This document shows positions 34,830 to 47,229 of a stretch of DNA of 64,000 nucleotides, piece after piece. Every line of letters begins with the position of its first letter. The first letter of the stretch is position 1. The translations under genes and the position numbers were made by a program. Source of the stretch: Boswellia sacra. Taxonomy: Eukaryota; Streptophyta; Magnoliopsida; Sapindales; Burseraceae. Below the pieces are notes generated by a model that was not told the origin of the DNA, made no database searches, and saw nothing but the letters and a program-made list of their open reading frames with translations. The DNA is taken from NCBI GenBank assembly GCA_013180625.2, contig SNVD02013918.1:496001-560000 (forward strand), in the 5' to 3' direction.

Positions 34830-35399
34830 AAAATAAATATTTGACTATTTTTTGCCGTTAAATATGATATTTTTGACGGTTAGTGCATGTCATATATATC
34901 ACCGTCAAATATGATAATATTTGACAGTTGGTTAAACAGTCAAATATGATCAACTGTCACATATCTACTATAATATATTTGACTCTTAAAAAGTAGTCAA
35001 GTTTATATGCCATTGGAATTGATTTTTTAGCATTATTTGACTGTTTTTGGAAGAAATTTTTGACAAAAATCGTCAAACATGACGAATTTAATGGTCGAAA
35101 TTTTGAAACTACTATTACTAATATTTGACAATCACAGTCAAATATGATGAACGTAATGGTCGAATTTTTTCAAATTTGATTGTATTTAATCGTCAAGTAT
35201 GTGATGGTAGAATAATATTTGACTCTTTTTTGACAGACAAATATTATTTTAAAATAGTATTTTTTATACTTGCCGGTTTGTATATTGTTAAGTATGACAA
35301 AATTTTTTTGCTCATATTTGACTATTTATTATTGTGAAGTTTTTCAGAATAGTATTTTTCCTAATTATCATATTTGAATGTTTTTGGCCGTCAAGTATG

Positions 35400-35400
<1 letters not shown>
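34830..35400. repeat. CACTA left subterminal repeat array
   Basis: Repeated forms of ATATTTGAC and GTCAAATATGA occur in both orientations, roughly every 30-50 bp, close to the left terminus. They are probably transposase-binding motifs. Confidence 0.75.

Positions 35401-35434
<34 letters not shown>
35400..35434. repeat. (AT)n microsatellite
   Basis: A run of alternating A and T of about 35 bp inside the CACTA element. Confidence 0.9.
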
Positions 35435-35440
<6 letters not shown>

Positions 35441-36479
35441 AATATTTAAAAAAAAACTATGATAATAGATGTATCATTTATATTATATATTCTTTTGTGA
35501 AAAAATGATAATTTTATTAACTTTTAAAATAATAATAAAAATTTATATTTAAGATCACGTATACATAGAACAGAAGCCTAAACAAAATGCAAATGGAATT
35601 ATAAGAAAATATGGGACTTTATATGGAATGTAGCACTTGAAAACAATAAATTAACAAAAGCATGCAAGTGATTAGTAACACTTTCTCTACAAGCTGAAGA
35701 CATAAACCAATAAGAAAATTAAATACTACCTGACTTAAAAACAAATTAAAGACTTCCTTTCTTTGTGTACAAAATCCCAATTGCATCGCAACACTACTTG
35801 TCTCTTTCTTTTTTAACACAAGTACTCATTGTCTACCTATTGTACCTTGAAACTCATAAACATACAAAAGCATAAACAATATTCCAGCTAAGTTGTATTT
35901 CAACATAGCATAAACATGCCTAAACATAGCTTATTACTAACATAAACAATATTCCAAAATAGTTGCATTCCAACATAGCAAAACATGAAAAACATAACTT
36001 ATACCATGTTAAAGTCAGATCAAAGGGAGGCATCCAATGTAAGAATTCAAGATAGATTTCTCTAATTGATCAATTGAAGTATCCCTCCACTATTAGGTAA
36101 GTGATCCATAAAGTTTTCAAATGAGCAATGGGCACTTTACAATTGCATGCATGTTGCCAAAATTTAACATTTGCATATGTTATCTTAATCTATACATGAT
36201 AATGATGTTACCCATAAAATGCAGTCCATCTCCATCACCATAACTGTAGTCATCTTTTCAATAACCCACCAATATACAATCCTAAAAAAATAAGTTAGCA
36301 ACTGTACACCATATATATCAACAAAATCAATCAACATAACTTCTTCAATCTGCAAGGCTGCAACAATAGAAATACATTTGTTAGAAAGAATTAACAATGA
36401 AAACCTTATGTGTAAGTTAATTATTTCTTGTATTCAACCTTATTTTTAAGTTTTTTCTTGGGCATGCTTCAATAATATG

Positions 36480-38480
36480 ATTTGGGTAACATGCTTTGCC
36501 CATTTAGATATGGTATCATTAATCTCTTCATCATTATATTTTTCTTTCTTGTTGAACTGCAACATAATCAAGCATAATTACTTCTCTAACAATATCCAAA
36601 CTTCATAAAACAAGTAAAATTAACACCAACTCACCTTCTCACACAGGATCCTAGGGTCTAACATGATTTCTTTCGTATATCTTAGAATGTAATATCCACA
36701 TTCAAAGTTTTCCACCTGTCTTGGGCCCTATATATCCGTAAATAAATTGTTATTGACAAAATAATTGTGTTTACACATTGTTGAAATGTCATATGAATAT
36801 CAAAATCATTAAAATTATACCTTCACTGAAATCCAGTAAATTTTCTTCTTCTTGTTATTTCCAACAAATTCTTGACAAGACATAAACCTCTTAAAAGCAC
36901 ATATAATTAACATTAATACTCATAAACTTCCAAAAATTGAATTGTTTTATGTTAAGAATGACATGAAAATACCGGGTTATAACTTCTTTAACATCTTCAC
37001 TAATAGCTCTCCTCATTGAATCAGGTAATATATTTTGAAGGCTGTCATGTCAAACACCATCACAGTCCAATGGTAGCTGCCACCAACTTATAATAAGTGA
37101 ATAGTAATACAAAATACTGGAAATAATTAATCAAATTCTATAAATTAAATTAACACATGTTAATAATGAAAATATACCCTGGGTTGTAAGGAAGAAAAAC
37201 AAACTTCCTATCTTTGAAACTTTTTAGCTTGTTTGCAATTGATTCAGACATGTCAGCACACAAATTAGCATCTTGAAGCTTGTTTGGTAGGACTGTTGAT
37301 GGGTTGATAAAGCCAAACTGTTGTGTGGCTGATCCTCCTTCTAATGTCTCATATAGATGACTATAATAACAAATACAATCAATGAACTCTTGCCATTCAA
37401 TTACCACAAAAGAGCAAATCAATTAATTAAATAAATGAATTTTCAAAGTGTAACCAGAAACTGATATCAAAATCTAGTAAATGTTGCTAATGATATTAAA
37501 GTATCAAAATTAAAAAACCGAATCTATATTCATAGACAAATAACTATATATATAAAGAACATATTTCTTAGACAAATGAATATTATACAAGAAAACTTAA
37601 ACCTGTTGTGAAGTTAATAACATTTCTATCAATAATGTTTTAGCAATGTATAATATTCCAAAAACAACCCTCTGGTGCCTTTAAGCTATATTGCACAACC
37701 TCTCTAGTTAACAAAAGGGAAAACAGACTTTCACATTTTGACAATATAATATCTCAAAATCAAATGAGTACCAAAAATTCCTGTAACATCAATATGTAAC
37801 AAAAAAAAAAAATCAATAGCAGTATTGCATGTGGGCATGATGATGAAAATAGAACCAAAAATAAAAAGAAAATAAATTAGATTTGCCTAAAATCTGATTA
37901 TTTTCAATATGCACAATAGTTAATACCAAACAATAAACTTAGTCAATAACGGCATAAAAGATGAAATATATTCAAACCTCATTTAAATTGAGATACAGTT
38001 TTGCGATAGCTCCTTATAGTCAATGATGCACCTCATATCACCATGAGACAAATAGGTTGCAACATTGTACTCAAATAATCCAACCTCAAACTGAATTTTA
38101 ATGTCTTTATCCTTGTTCACCCCAATGTTCACTAATCCTTCAAGCATCACCACTGCATCAGGTTTTGGGATTTGCTTCTTACCTTGTTCTTTCTCCCTTC
38201 GCAGTGCTTTCAACTCCTGGCTGACTTTCTTTTTTTGGGGGCTTGATTCAGTTGCATCCTATGTTTAAAAATTTCATAAAATATTAGTAAATTTCATGCG
38301 TTTAAGGTTAAATTGAGGCAAATGATAGATAAAACATAAATTGAGCGATGTTGATTCTTCATTACCTTATTAGTTTCAACAACAAAATATGCAGGCCATT
38401 CCACATGTTCCCTTACTGTATCATATATGGTTTCTGGTATATCTTCATTCAACTGTATAGGTAGCATGGCAACTCGAAAC
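36480..38480 (-). pseudogene. CACTA second ORF: DUF8039-like plus Ulp1 (C48) peptidase-like protein
   Basis: Read right to left on the minus strand. A segment ending at 38366 (VAMLPIQLNEDIP, VREHVEWPAYFVV) matches the DUF8039 pattern. A lysine-rich exon beginning at 38258 follows and ends with LSHGDMRCII and YKELSQNC. An exon near 37420-37180 carries FGFINPSTV and FVFLPYNPG, and splices in phase to YHWTVMVFDM at about 37065. A later exon, at about 36735-36640, has GPRQVENFECGYYILRY. The HW, Q and CGYY elements are the core of C48 cysteine peptidases, so the catalytic His, Gln and Cys all appear to be kept. Genes of this kind accompany TNP2 in plant CACTA elements; their role is unclear. The exon near 38470 has an uncertain start and a possible frameshift, so I call it a degenerate TE gene, but decay is mild. 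Confidence 0.7.
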
Positions 38481-38797
38481 AAACCTCAATGCATACCACC
38501 ATGTTTGCATCCCCATCTGTCAAAATTGGAAAGATATAATATTGCCTTCTTCTAAAGGAAAGCATCATCATAAATCATAGTGAAAACAAATTGAAATATT
38601 GAGTCTAACCATTTTATAGAATACAAATTAATTTATTATTGAAGCTAGTGATTTTATCTTTTTAAGGAAAAATTGAAAGTAATTATATAAGAATCAATCC
38701 TACTGAGTCCTTGCCTACTATTTACCTACTCCAATGCAACATATATAGTAGAACCACAAAATGCATTCAACATAAAGGACCCAAAAAAAAGATATGT

Positions 38798-38814
38798 GTG
38801 TGTGTGTGTGTGTT
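38798..38814. repeat. (TG)n microsatellite
   Basis: A short alternating GT run inside the CACTA element. Confidence 0.85.
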
Positions 38815-41010
38815 ATACAATCAAATTTAGATAAAACAGCTTCTTGAGTTTGGTTGGTATTATACAGTCAAGAAGATATGTATTTGGAGTCTATTAAGTA
38901 ATAGACTAACACAGACTGAACCAGTAAGTAGCATCCAAGAGTATTGGGCAAGGGGGAACGATCACATATATCAACTAAGTGAATTCAAGACATTGTGGGA
39001 CGAGTAGCAGACCATTGCAAAACGAAAAACTAAAATCCAAAGATCGTGACATGACGAGACAAAGTTTTGGCTAAAAAATGAGATGGTACTTGAGTAAGAA
39101 CATGAGAAAATATGTGAGAAAACATTCATTGATGGGGTTTTCTAATCTGAAACAGTAACTCATTGTTCATCATAAAATAGGAAAGCTCTAGGTTTTTTAG
39201 CAATTTACCCAACAAGTGAACTCAAAAAACAAATCAGAAAATTAAAATTAATCTAACAGTTTTCACATGAAGAAAATTAGGATTATAAACTTTAAATATA
39301 ACAAGAAGCATAATCACTCAACCTAATCTTGATGTTCAAAATGTCCTAAATAGACCAGGATTATGAATTTAAATAACTGTAAATGATGCAACTATGCAAC
39401 AAAATTAGAACGAGAACATGAATATATATGCAGTTCCTTTCATTCTAAACAACTTGTGTTAACATCTTTGTCAATCATCCTTGTTTCTTTCATTTAAACA
39501 GTGCAAATGGACTTTAGTTTATGATATATCAGAAAGTCAGGCCTTGTGGAAGCTGTATATTTAAATAATTCTCCACAATAGATCTGGATGAATGTAATTT
39601 AGATGTTCGCGCACTAGAGCAAAAAAAAAAAAAAAAAAGAAAGAAAAACAAGATTGAAAGCAATATTACAATTCAAATCTAAGTGACTATACTTTGTACT
39701 CGGCAAAGCATGTTGGGAAAGTTTCAACTATTTTAGGTTCTGGGAAGTAAACAATAAATGACAATGACATATTAGTTAAACATTTAGGTAATAACAATGA
39801 AATATTATCTTTCTCTTACACACATAGATATAATATAAACCCATTTCTTAAAAAAAGACAAAAAAGTAAACAAGCAGAAATTCATTACAGCTTCTACCAG
39901 GGAATTGTAAATTCTCTTCTAATTGACTCTAATTAATTATATCATGCTATAAAACTATTTATAATATCAAAAATGAAGAAATAACTTATATTTACATATA
40001 CAAAAAGAGGACTTCGATGCTTGAATGTAGGATAATCTATATATATATATATATGCACGTAGTACATCGCAAAGCAAAACCTAGTAAGAGGAAAATAAAA
40101 GGAAACCATGGTGAACAATAGAATAACATAAGGAAAGCTATAGTTCCTGAATCAAATTTGAGATTGGTATCCTAATTCTTTTTAATCAAGTTGAATTTCC
40201 ATATCTTACTTGATAAATTATGCTACATGTTGTCAAAAATAATTTGTAGTAATGTAGCCTACTATACTACGATAAACCTCTCTCTCTTTAAGAAACAACA
40301 AGTTTAAGATGTGTGAAGGCATAATGGCAAAATCTTCCTCTGATTATTAAATGTATTCTAACTTCAAATCATTGCATAAATTGAAGTATTACTTTTTTAC
40401 ACAGATCTTACTTTCCCATGGTGTGGCAGAAGAGTCAATTTTCTACAGATTAGTAAAACCAAAGATCTAGATCCTCGGTTTTGAGAAACCACAAAGGCCA
40501 TGAACCCCTACCTATTCACCTATTTCTAATATGACTGCTATGATTTTTAACTCTAAAAGTATGCAGTCATAAAAACAGAGCTTGGGAATCAAAAAATACT
40601 CAACAAAAAGTAACAACTTAGAAAATTGAAAAGCTAATTGACAGGACCTATCTTATGAGTATAAATGTGTTTGCAAAATTGCAGACAAATCAGTCAACCA
40701 AAAAAGAAAAAAATTTTAAAAAATATCTATCAATATCCTTTGTAAGGTAAAAATCATAAAGAGAACAAAACAACCAATTCAATTAAGGTATAAAAAGTTT
40801 TGCAGATAGCATCCATGTGTAGAAGGATCACCAGAGTAAATATGGTGTGGCTGCGGCTGCTAAACAGATTAAAATTAAAATTATTTGAACCAATATGATG
40901 ATGTTCTATTGGAAGACACATTTTAAAAAAATGTAAATATTAGAAAGAAAACTCCACATAGTGAACATGATAAATTGGGAGAGGAAAGGAAAGACAAAGC
41001 AAAAGTAAAC

Positions 41011-41954
41011 CCAGTATATAGCTTCTCCAGCGGCAATAAAAGAAAGTGCATGGCCATGAGACAAGACCACTTCTTCTTTTATAGCCTTGACATAAGTCCC
41101 CTGAAAAGTAAAATCAACAAATGCAGAACCAAAAATCATAAAATTTTCCAGATTTGGGTGACTGGATTTATCATGAGATGGATGGAGTATGTGATGATTA
41201 CATAAAGGAATTTTTTTTGGTTTTCAAGCTAACCATAAGAAACACCTATAAAAGATTGTAATTTCAATTTCAGTAAGTGAAATACCTGAGCATCTTTTCT
41301 CACACACAAATTTTGATCTGTGGGATCAAGCAAGTCATTTATCACCTGATATAACAAACAGAAATTACTACAACATATCATAAGATACATATTCCACAAA
41401 AAATAATTGGTTTTGAAAGAGGTTATATAAAGAAGGAAATTAACAAATTCTGCATCCAGAAAGATGAAACAGAACATGTATAGAAGACAGGAAAATTAGC
41501 TATAACTACAACAAAATATAACATTTACCATGTTAATTTGAAGTTGTAGAAGTATATTTACCACTTGATATTTGTCTGTGGTGTATCAAGGAGTGGTTAA
41601 AAGCCTAGTTCTTTTATAACATGTAAATGCACGTGGTAAATAAGCAATTAACATGTTGTTGATTAGAATCATTGACCACGTACAAATGTATGTGGTAGAT
41701 TATCCCCCATCCACCACTTGCATTTGCATGTGGTTAATTAAACATTTTGTAGTAGTATGTAGGTTATAAAATCAACAAAATGGAAGGAATTTCTTAAAAT
41801 GACTTCAAGAAACACAATGAATCTACATTAATACTTAAATAAAAGCTAATCCAGATGACATTTCTTAAATTGTAAACGAGAGCTACGAAGAGCAAGTTAC
41901 CTCATTGTAGATTTCGGGATACGACACATGGAGTAAGAACTCTCTTCCAGGAGT
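41011..41954 (-). pseudogene. Captured kinesin motor-domain fragment (kinesin-7-like) inside the CACTA element
   Basis: Three exons with proper GT-AG sites join in phase 0: 41954-41901 (TPGREFLLHVSYPEIYNE), 41345-41286 (VINDLLDPTDQNLCVRKDAQ) and 41100-41011 (GTYVKAIKEEVVLSHGHALS then FIAAGEAIYW). These are the consecutive EIYNE-V-NDLLDP-LxxREDAQGTYVxGIKEEVV blocks of the plant kinesin-7 motor domain. The fragment stops before the switch I region (HRHVGSNNxNxxSSRSH), and no ATP-binding P-loop was found upstream, so it cannot be a motor. Exon-intron structure is retained, meaning genomic DNA and not a cDNA was captured. It is in the same orientation as the element's Ulp1-like ORF. Differences such as KDAQ for EDAQ suggest relaxed constraint. 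Confidence 0.88.
41505..41753. mobile_element. Small CACTA-like MITE in an intron of the kinesin fragment
   Basis: The ends ACTACAACAAAAT and ATTTTGTAGT are inverted copies. Inside are repeated small palindromes such as CCACTTGCATTTGCATGTGG and CCACGTACAAATGTATGTGG. A clear 3-bp target duplication was not found. Confidence 0.6.
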
Positions 41955-42819
41955 CTGAAGTCAAAACAATGTTAGTGTTCCAAACTTCATTCGTGAAAGT
42001 ATAAAAAAGTTAAAAGGAATCTACAACAAGACCAGGCAAGAAAATCAGTTTATTGATTAAAAAAAAAAAGTTTAACTCCTAACCCTTCTAAACCAAATAG
42101 CTCAATTTTTTCTTACTCTCAGGTCTAGCCTCAAATGAAGAAATAATAAAATAAAATAAAGAACAACAAAAACTTGGCAAAAAGTACCAAATCAAGCAAA
42201 CACAACCTAGTTTCTAACAACAAAGTAGAAAAACAAACAAATAAAAATGGAGAGGAAGAGAGATCAAATCAAGAGAAGAGCAGAGATATATACATAGAGA
42301 GAGGCGAGAGGGACAGAGAAAGAGTGACCTGGTAAAAGAGAAACCATGGAAATGATTTGCGAACGAGAAGAAAGAATGCAGAGAAAGAAGATAGAGATCC
42401 AGGCAGACGTAAGCAGGAAAAACCGTAAAAGAAAGAAAGAAAGAATTTTGTAAAAAATAAAAAAAACAAATCAACTGAAATAAACAACAAAATCACTTAC
42501 CAATTAGCTATGCTGACTGAGCAGAGAGAAGGCACAGAGCAACTACCCGACGACCGGTGAGATGAGAGAGCGACTGAGCGGCAAGAGGTCAATGACTGAA
42601 TGCCAAACAAAATAGAGTGGTTAGTTCTAAGTGTGAGGCGTGACGGAGAGATAGAAGATAACGAAGAAATTGGGGCTGTGAAGAGAGAGTTTTTAAGAGT
42701 ATTTCAAGTGATAGAGTGATGAGGGAGAGAGCAGGCTAGGGCAAAAAAAGAGGGATTTTGTGAAAATGAAGAGGGAAATTACATATTTATAGGAAATGGC
42801 AATTTTATAAATAACTAAA

Positions 42820-42949
42820 AATAGCATGGCGTCAAATATTTTTTAACACGGGTTGACTTTCTAAACATTATACAATATGTGACTTAAGCACTAAAAAACC
42901 CTCAAATAAAAAAATTTGATGCGTCAAGTATTTAAAATTTTCTTGTAGT
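42820..42949. repeat. Second CACTA-type right terminus
   Basis: It contains GCGTCAAATATTTTTTAACA, then GCGTCAAGTATTT, and ends AAATTTTCTTGTAGT. It looks like a full 3' end of a CACTA element but lies 2 kb inside the outer right end. Confidence 0.65.
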
Positions 42950-45020
42950 TTTTTTTTTGTATAATTCAATACCTTCTTAGAACCATTTAGCTATAAACTC
43001 ACACAGATAAAATGTTCAATGAAGGTTTAATGGAAAATCAGCTTCCACAAGGTTAATGCCTAAAACTAGCTAGCGACAAACTGAAAAAGATGCATGTAAG
43101 AGGAACCAGACCTAATAGTCTCTAGGCCTCTAGGGAGCAAGTGAAATAACAATTATCAAGGCTGACAAAATTGATTATCACATAAATAAAATTACAGGTT
43201 TATAATGTACCTACTATCTGCTTTTTGTTTTAACATACAATCATTGGGGAACAAAGTTTTCAAGAAGCCACATCAAAAAAATGCTAGCAATTGAGAACGT
43301 TCTTTTATTTTTTATTTTTACATACAACTGAGGCTAGTTTTGTTTTTAAAAGCAATAAAAGTAATTCCAGAAACTAAGATATGATAACTAAACAAAGTAA
43401 CGTCCTTCTCAACAACTCTAAAGGAATATAACACTAAAGCAACAATCTAATATAACATTAAGCTTCAAAATTCAATCCTCATACAATCCACTCTATACAA
43501 CATTTGGAAAAAAAAGAGTTAAAAGTTAGCACTTTTAAGAATTGACTCAACATCCCCGTCTACAGAACTCATCCATCTACAAAACTCATTTGCACTCCAA
43601 ATCTGCACAAAATTCAAACTTTCCTTAGAAGTGTACAAAACAGAAGACCATAACCATACTTTTCCAAAGCCAAAAACGTTTACACATAGAGAAGAACATC
43701 AAGGGAAGCAAAACCACAACATTCCATTTGCTCTTTCATTTCTCAGATGAAGTTGTCATAGAATGAATTGAAGCAGCATAAAGGGCAAGCGATAAAGTTG
43801 GAATCTTTAATGGATTCTTGAGAAACAACACGCTTTGCCATCTGGCTATTTGCATAATTAGTGAATTGAAATTTGAAACAAAAAAATCTAGTTCTTTTGA
43901 TTCACAAAACAGAGCTATTGTTGTATTATACTAGTGTTTACCACACATAAGCTATTGTTGCACAGAACAAAGTGATGGATTTAGTGAACAATAATTTTTT
44001 TCGAAAAAATTTAAAGTAAGAAACATAGAAAATCAATCAAATACTAAAGAAATCATTACCGTATGAGGCTTCAAGTTTTCCTATAAAGGCTAACTGAAAA
44101 AGAGCACCTGTAGTAGGATAATCATTTCATGATTAATAATAAATCCATCAAAACTCCTCCATCAGATTCACATATGAATAGTAAAACTAAAATTTCTAAC
44201 CACAAAAAAAGAGTTACAAAAATAAAAGAATAAATTAATCTTTACACAAAGAAGGAGAAAGGAATAAGATGATGCAAATGATCATTCCAAAAGATACGAA
44301 TGTGAGGAGACCTAAGATGATTTTCATGGTGGAAGCCATGGCGATGCGAAAAGAGAAAGAGAGAGATCATTGAAAATCTAGGAAGAAATAGAAAGAAGGC
44401 TGGTAGATCTAAAAGTACCATGTAAATTAAGAGGGGAAAAAAAGAAAAAGGAAATAAAGAACGATGAACAAATAAACAGAAGCCAAACAATTAATACCCA
44501 CATGAAAAAATGGAAGTAGAATAGTACAAAGCATGTATCTACGGAGCAATCTAGAGTTGATTATTAAAAAATCAACCCTTGACCTTTTCCATTTTGCTTA
44601 ATATGAAGATTGACTTTCTAAGATTGAAAGCGAGTTGGGCTGCAAGGGCAACTGAAAGAGGGAAAGTGAAAGTGGAAAAAGGAGATCGACAAAGAGAAGA
44701 GACTAGGTGGGATGAGGTGAGATAAACAGAAAAGAGTAAGGCAATGGTGGGTTAGGGATTCAACGAGAGAACAAGGCATGCAAAGAGGAATTTCAAACTT
44801 TGGTTGCAAAAAAATTTAGAATGGCTCTGAAGACTACTGAAAGGGGGAAATTTTGCTTATATATATAAATAGCAGAGGTGTAATTTGGGGAATGTTAAGT
44901 GACAAGTATGAAGCATAGGCGGGTTTGACTTTTAAGAGTAAATATATATTTGACTACTTTTTTAAAAACCGGCAAATATGTAAAAAAGAAATGGTCAAAT
45001 ATTCCAAAATTTCTTGTAGT
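42950..45020. other. Distal 2 kb of the CACTA element, no coding sequence
   Basis: Non-coding and purine-rich on the plus strand. It ends with a subterminal repeat region and the true right terminus. The segment at 44640-44900 resembles 42655-42800 in composition and order, suggesting two related 3' regions. Confidence 0.5.
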
Positions 45021-45345
45021 GATTGTGGTTTTGTAACTACTGTTGGGATAATAATCTCTACAAAAGAACACCTACCAATCAAGGCTTATACCACTAGCTC
45101 CTCGGTAGAAAACATTATTAAGAAGTACATGTTCTGATGACATGCTCATGGTGAAATTTGCAATACTGTACTTCTTAGAGTGTGCGCTTTTGGGGAAAAA
45201 ACCAAACAACCACATTAACGTCAACCACATCTATCTTATAGACCATATCAAAGCGTTCAACTCATACCCTTGGGGCAAAAAATCGTTTGAATTGATTATT
45301 GGGAGCATGTATAAAAGCAAAATCCAACTGGATAACGAATAGAAA
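45021..45345 (+). pseudogene. DUF1985 transposon gene, right part
   Basis: It continues the domain interrupted at 34818. The frame 45142-45342 reads LMVKFAILYFLECALLGKKP, then YLIDHIKAFNSYPWGKKSFE. This is the second half of DUF1985 (K-A-x-L-Y-F-L-E-x-x-L-L-G, and D-x-x-x-F-N-S-Y-P-W-G-x-x-S-F-E). The preceding 120 bp contain a stop and a shift of frame, so the gene is decayed. Confidence 0.75.
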
Positions 45346-45485
45346 GAGCAAAAATTTGGAGAAATAAACATGCAATGAGACGCATTATAACTTTCATGGG
45401 TGCCCGTACGCATTTCAGGTATGTGACTTTACACTTTTACCCTTGACCACATATCTCACATTTGCTTCAACGGTAACACCATGTG

Positions 45486-45642
45486 TACCTGATGTATAAG
45501 TATGGATCTACGAAAAACTTGAAAAAAGCTAATGTATAGGTGTGGATCTACGAGAAACTTGAAAAATGCTATCCAACATTTGCAGTGAGATTATAGTAGG
45601 ACATCCCACTAGTTCTAAAGTGGACTAGTACGAGCTCTCTTA
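45486..45642 (+). repeat. Direct repeat, copy 1 of a pair 6.7 kb apart
   Basis: It contains two or more units of GTGGATCTACGAGAAACTTG and ends with GGACTAGTACGAGCTCTCTT. The same ordered sequence recurs at 52178-52375. It is bordered by a 20-bp duplication, TTCAACGGTAACACCATGTG (at about 45466 and 45644). Confidence 0.75.
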
Positions 45643-45675
45643 TTCAACGGTAACACCATGTGTTGAATTGAACGT

Positions 45676-46610
45676 GTTAGAGGGGGTTCCCTATACTTGA
45701 GCATAATGTCTTTTTCTGCAGTAATCCCTTTCCTCCACTTACGCACCATAGCAATAACCCATAAACAGGGTGCTTATGATATTTTCATATTTTTGTTACT
45801 CCTTTAACAGGTTGCCAATTAAATTTTTTGCCTCTTTGATTTTGAATGGATGCCCGGCCCAGAAATGCTTATTTTGTAAAAAAACAAAATTTTGAATAAA
45901 AAATCTTTTATTTTATAAAAATAATATAAATGTTATACTCTTTTTATATTTAATATTATATCATTATAGCAAGTCTAACTACGCATGTGGAAAGCGACTC
46001 CAACTCCAACTCTCTTCAACATTATGTCAGAGGGGGCTCCCTGATACTTAAACCTAGTATCTTTTCTGCAAAAATGAGATTCATCCTATGAGTGAATCAA
46101 TCACTTCGGAAAACAACTTCAATTTTGGAAAAACATCCTATTTGAGAAGCAAGCATTTCGTAAAATAACTTCAATTTTGTAAAAATGTGTTATGCAAGAG
46201 CAATAGGGGGGCCCCTGCGATAGGGATCCGCATCGATGCATAAACGTGTGAGAGGGGGCTCCCTGATACTTCAGCCTAGTGTCTTTTCTCGTAGTCCCTT
46301 TTGTCCACTTACGCACCACGACAATAACCCATAAATAGGGCCCTTATGATTTTTTCACATTTTTGAGAACTAAGCATTTTGCATTTGCATTAATAGGGTG
46401 GTAATTAAATTTTTCACCTCTCTGATTTTGAATGGATGCTGGCCTAGAAATGCTTATTTTATAAAATAACAATTTTTTTAACAAAAATATTTTATTTTAT
46501 AAAAATAATATAAATTTTATACTCTTTTTATATTTAATATTATGTCACTAGGGCAAGTCTAATTGCGCATGTGGAAAGCGACTCTAACTCCAACTCTTTC
46601 GCGTGACATC
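45676..46610 (+). repeat. Two diverged direct copies of a ~580-bp unit
   Basis: Both copies contain AGAGGGGGxTCCCTxxTACTT, CCACTTACGCACCA, GATTTTGAATGGATGC, AGAAATGCTTATTTT and GCATGTGGAAAGCGACTC in the same order, at about 45676-46040 and 46250-46610. Non-coding. Confidence 0.7.
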
Positions 46611-47229
46611 CTCATTATCTTAATAGTTAAAAGCTGCCTGCAATGCAAGTCTGACAACACTTCTAAGCCTTGAAATCCTAAATGATATCCACCAAAGTAT
46701 TGAGGAAAGAGGGTTGCATTTATCGCAACACAACTACTACAAGCAAGTTCATTGATGCAACAATCAAGTTCAATTTTCTGTAACACAATCATTTAGGGCC
46801 CTATCTGCCTATCAAAAACACTAGATCTGGAAATCAGATGGAGACCCCAATCCCATCATTATGTCAACTTCTTTTTACAAGATCATCCGTCCTCCTGTAC
46901 TTGAAGCCAAGAAGCTGGTAATTCTTTGGACAACTTTTTGAATGTGCTCACCCAAAAAGCTCTTGAATTTTGTAATGTACTGGCCTTTGTCATACGGATC
47001 TGCAGCGGTTTATTAACATGTCCGTAGGGCGCTCCCATGGAAGTTCCACTTAGTACCTTTTATCGCATTACAACACCACTTCATTAATTTTTTAACAAGG
47101 AGCCTTTGGAAATTTTCACCTCTCCAGTTTTCAATGGATGCTTAGCCTAGGTCCATCTAAAATTAGATTCATTCTATGTGAGAACCAAGCATTTTGGAAA
47201 ACAACTTCAATTTTATAAAAATATTACAT
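46611..47229. other. Repeat-derived non-coding sequence
   Basis: No gene is seen. Pieces such as TTTTCAATGGATGCTTAGCC (about 47130) are related to the 580-bp unit on the left. Confidence 0.4.

Larger units (their letters stand above)
34819..45020. mobile_element. CACTA (En/Spm) transposon, 10.2 kb
   Basis: The left terminus ACTACAAGAAAAA and right terminus TTTCTTGTAGT are inverted copies. The 3-bp target duplication GAT is present on both sides (34816-34818 and 45021-45023), the CACTA hallmark. Subterminal regions (34830-35400; 42820-42950; 44900-45020) carry many direct and inverted copies of TTTGAC...GTCAAATATGA, the usual transposase-binding arrays. Inside, on the minus strand, are a DUF8039/Ulp1-like second ORF (about 36480-38480) and a captured kinesin fragment (41011-41954). 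I found no TNP2-type transposase, so the element is probably non-autonomous. A second right-end-like terminus at 42949 hints that 42950-45020 is a further nested or duplicated piece. Confidence 0.9.

Noticed and set aside
42214..42496. Hydrophobic, Phe/Leu/Ser-rich minus-strand open frames
   Set aside because: The plus strand is purine-rich here, which gives such frames by chance; they overlap each other in two frames and have no domain.
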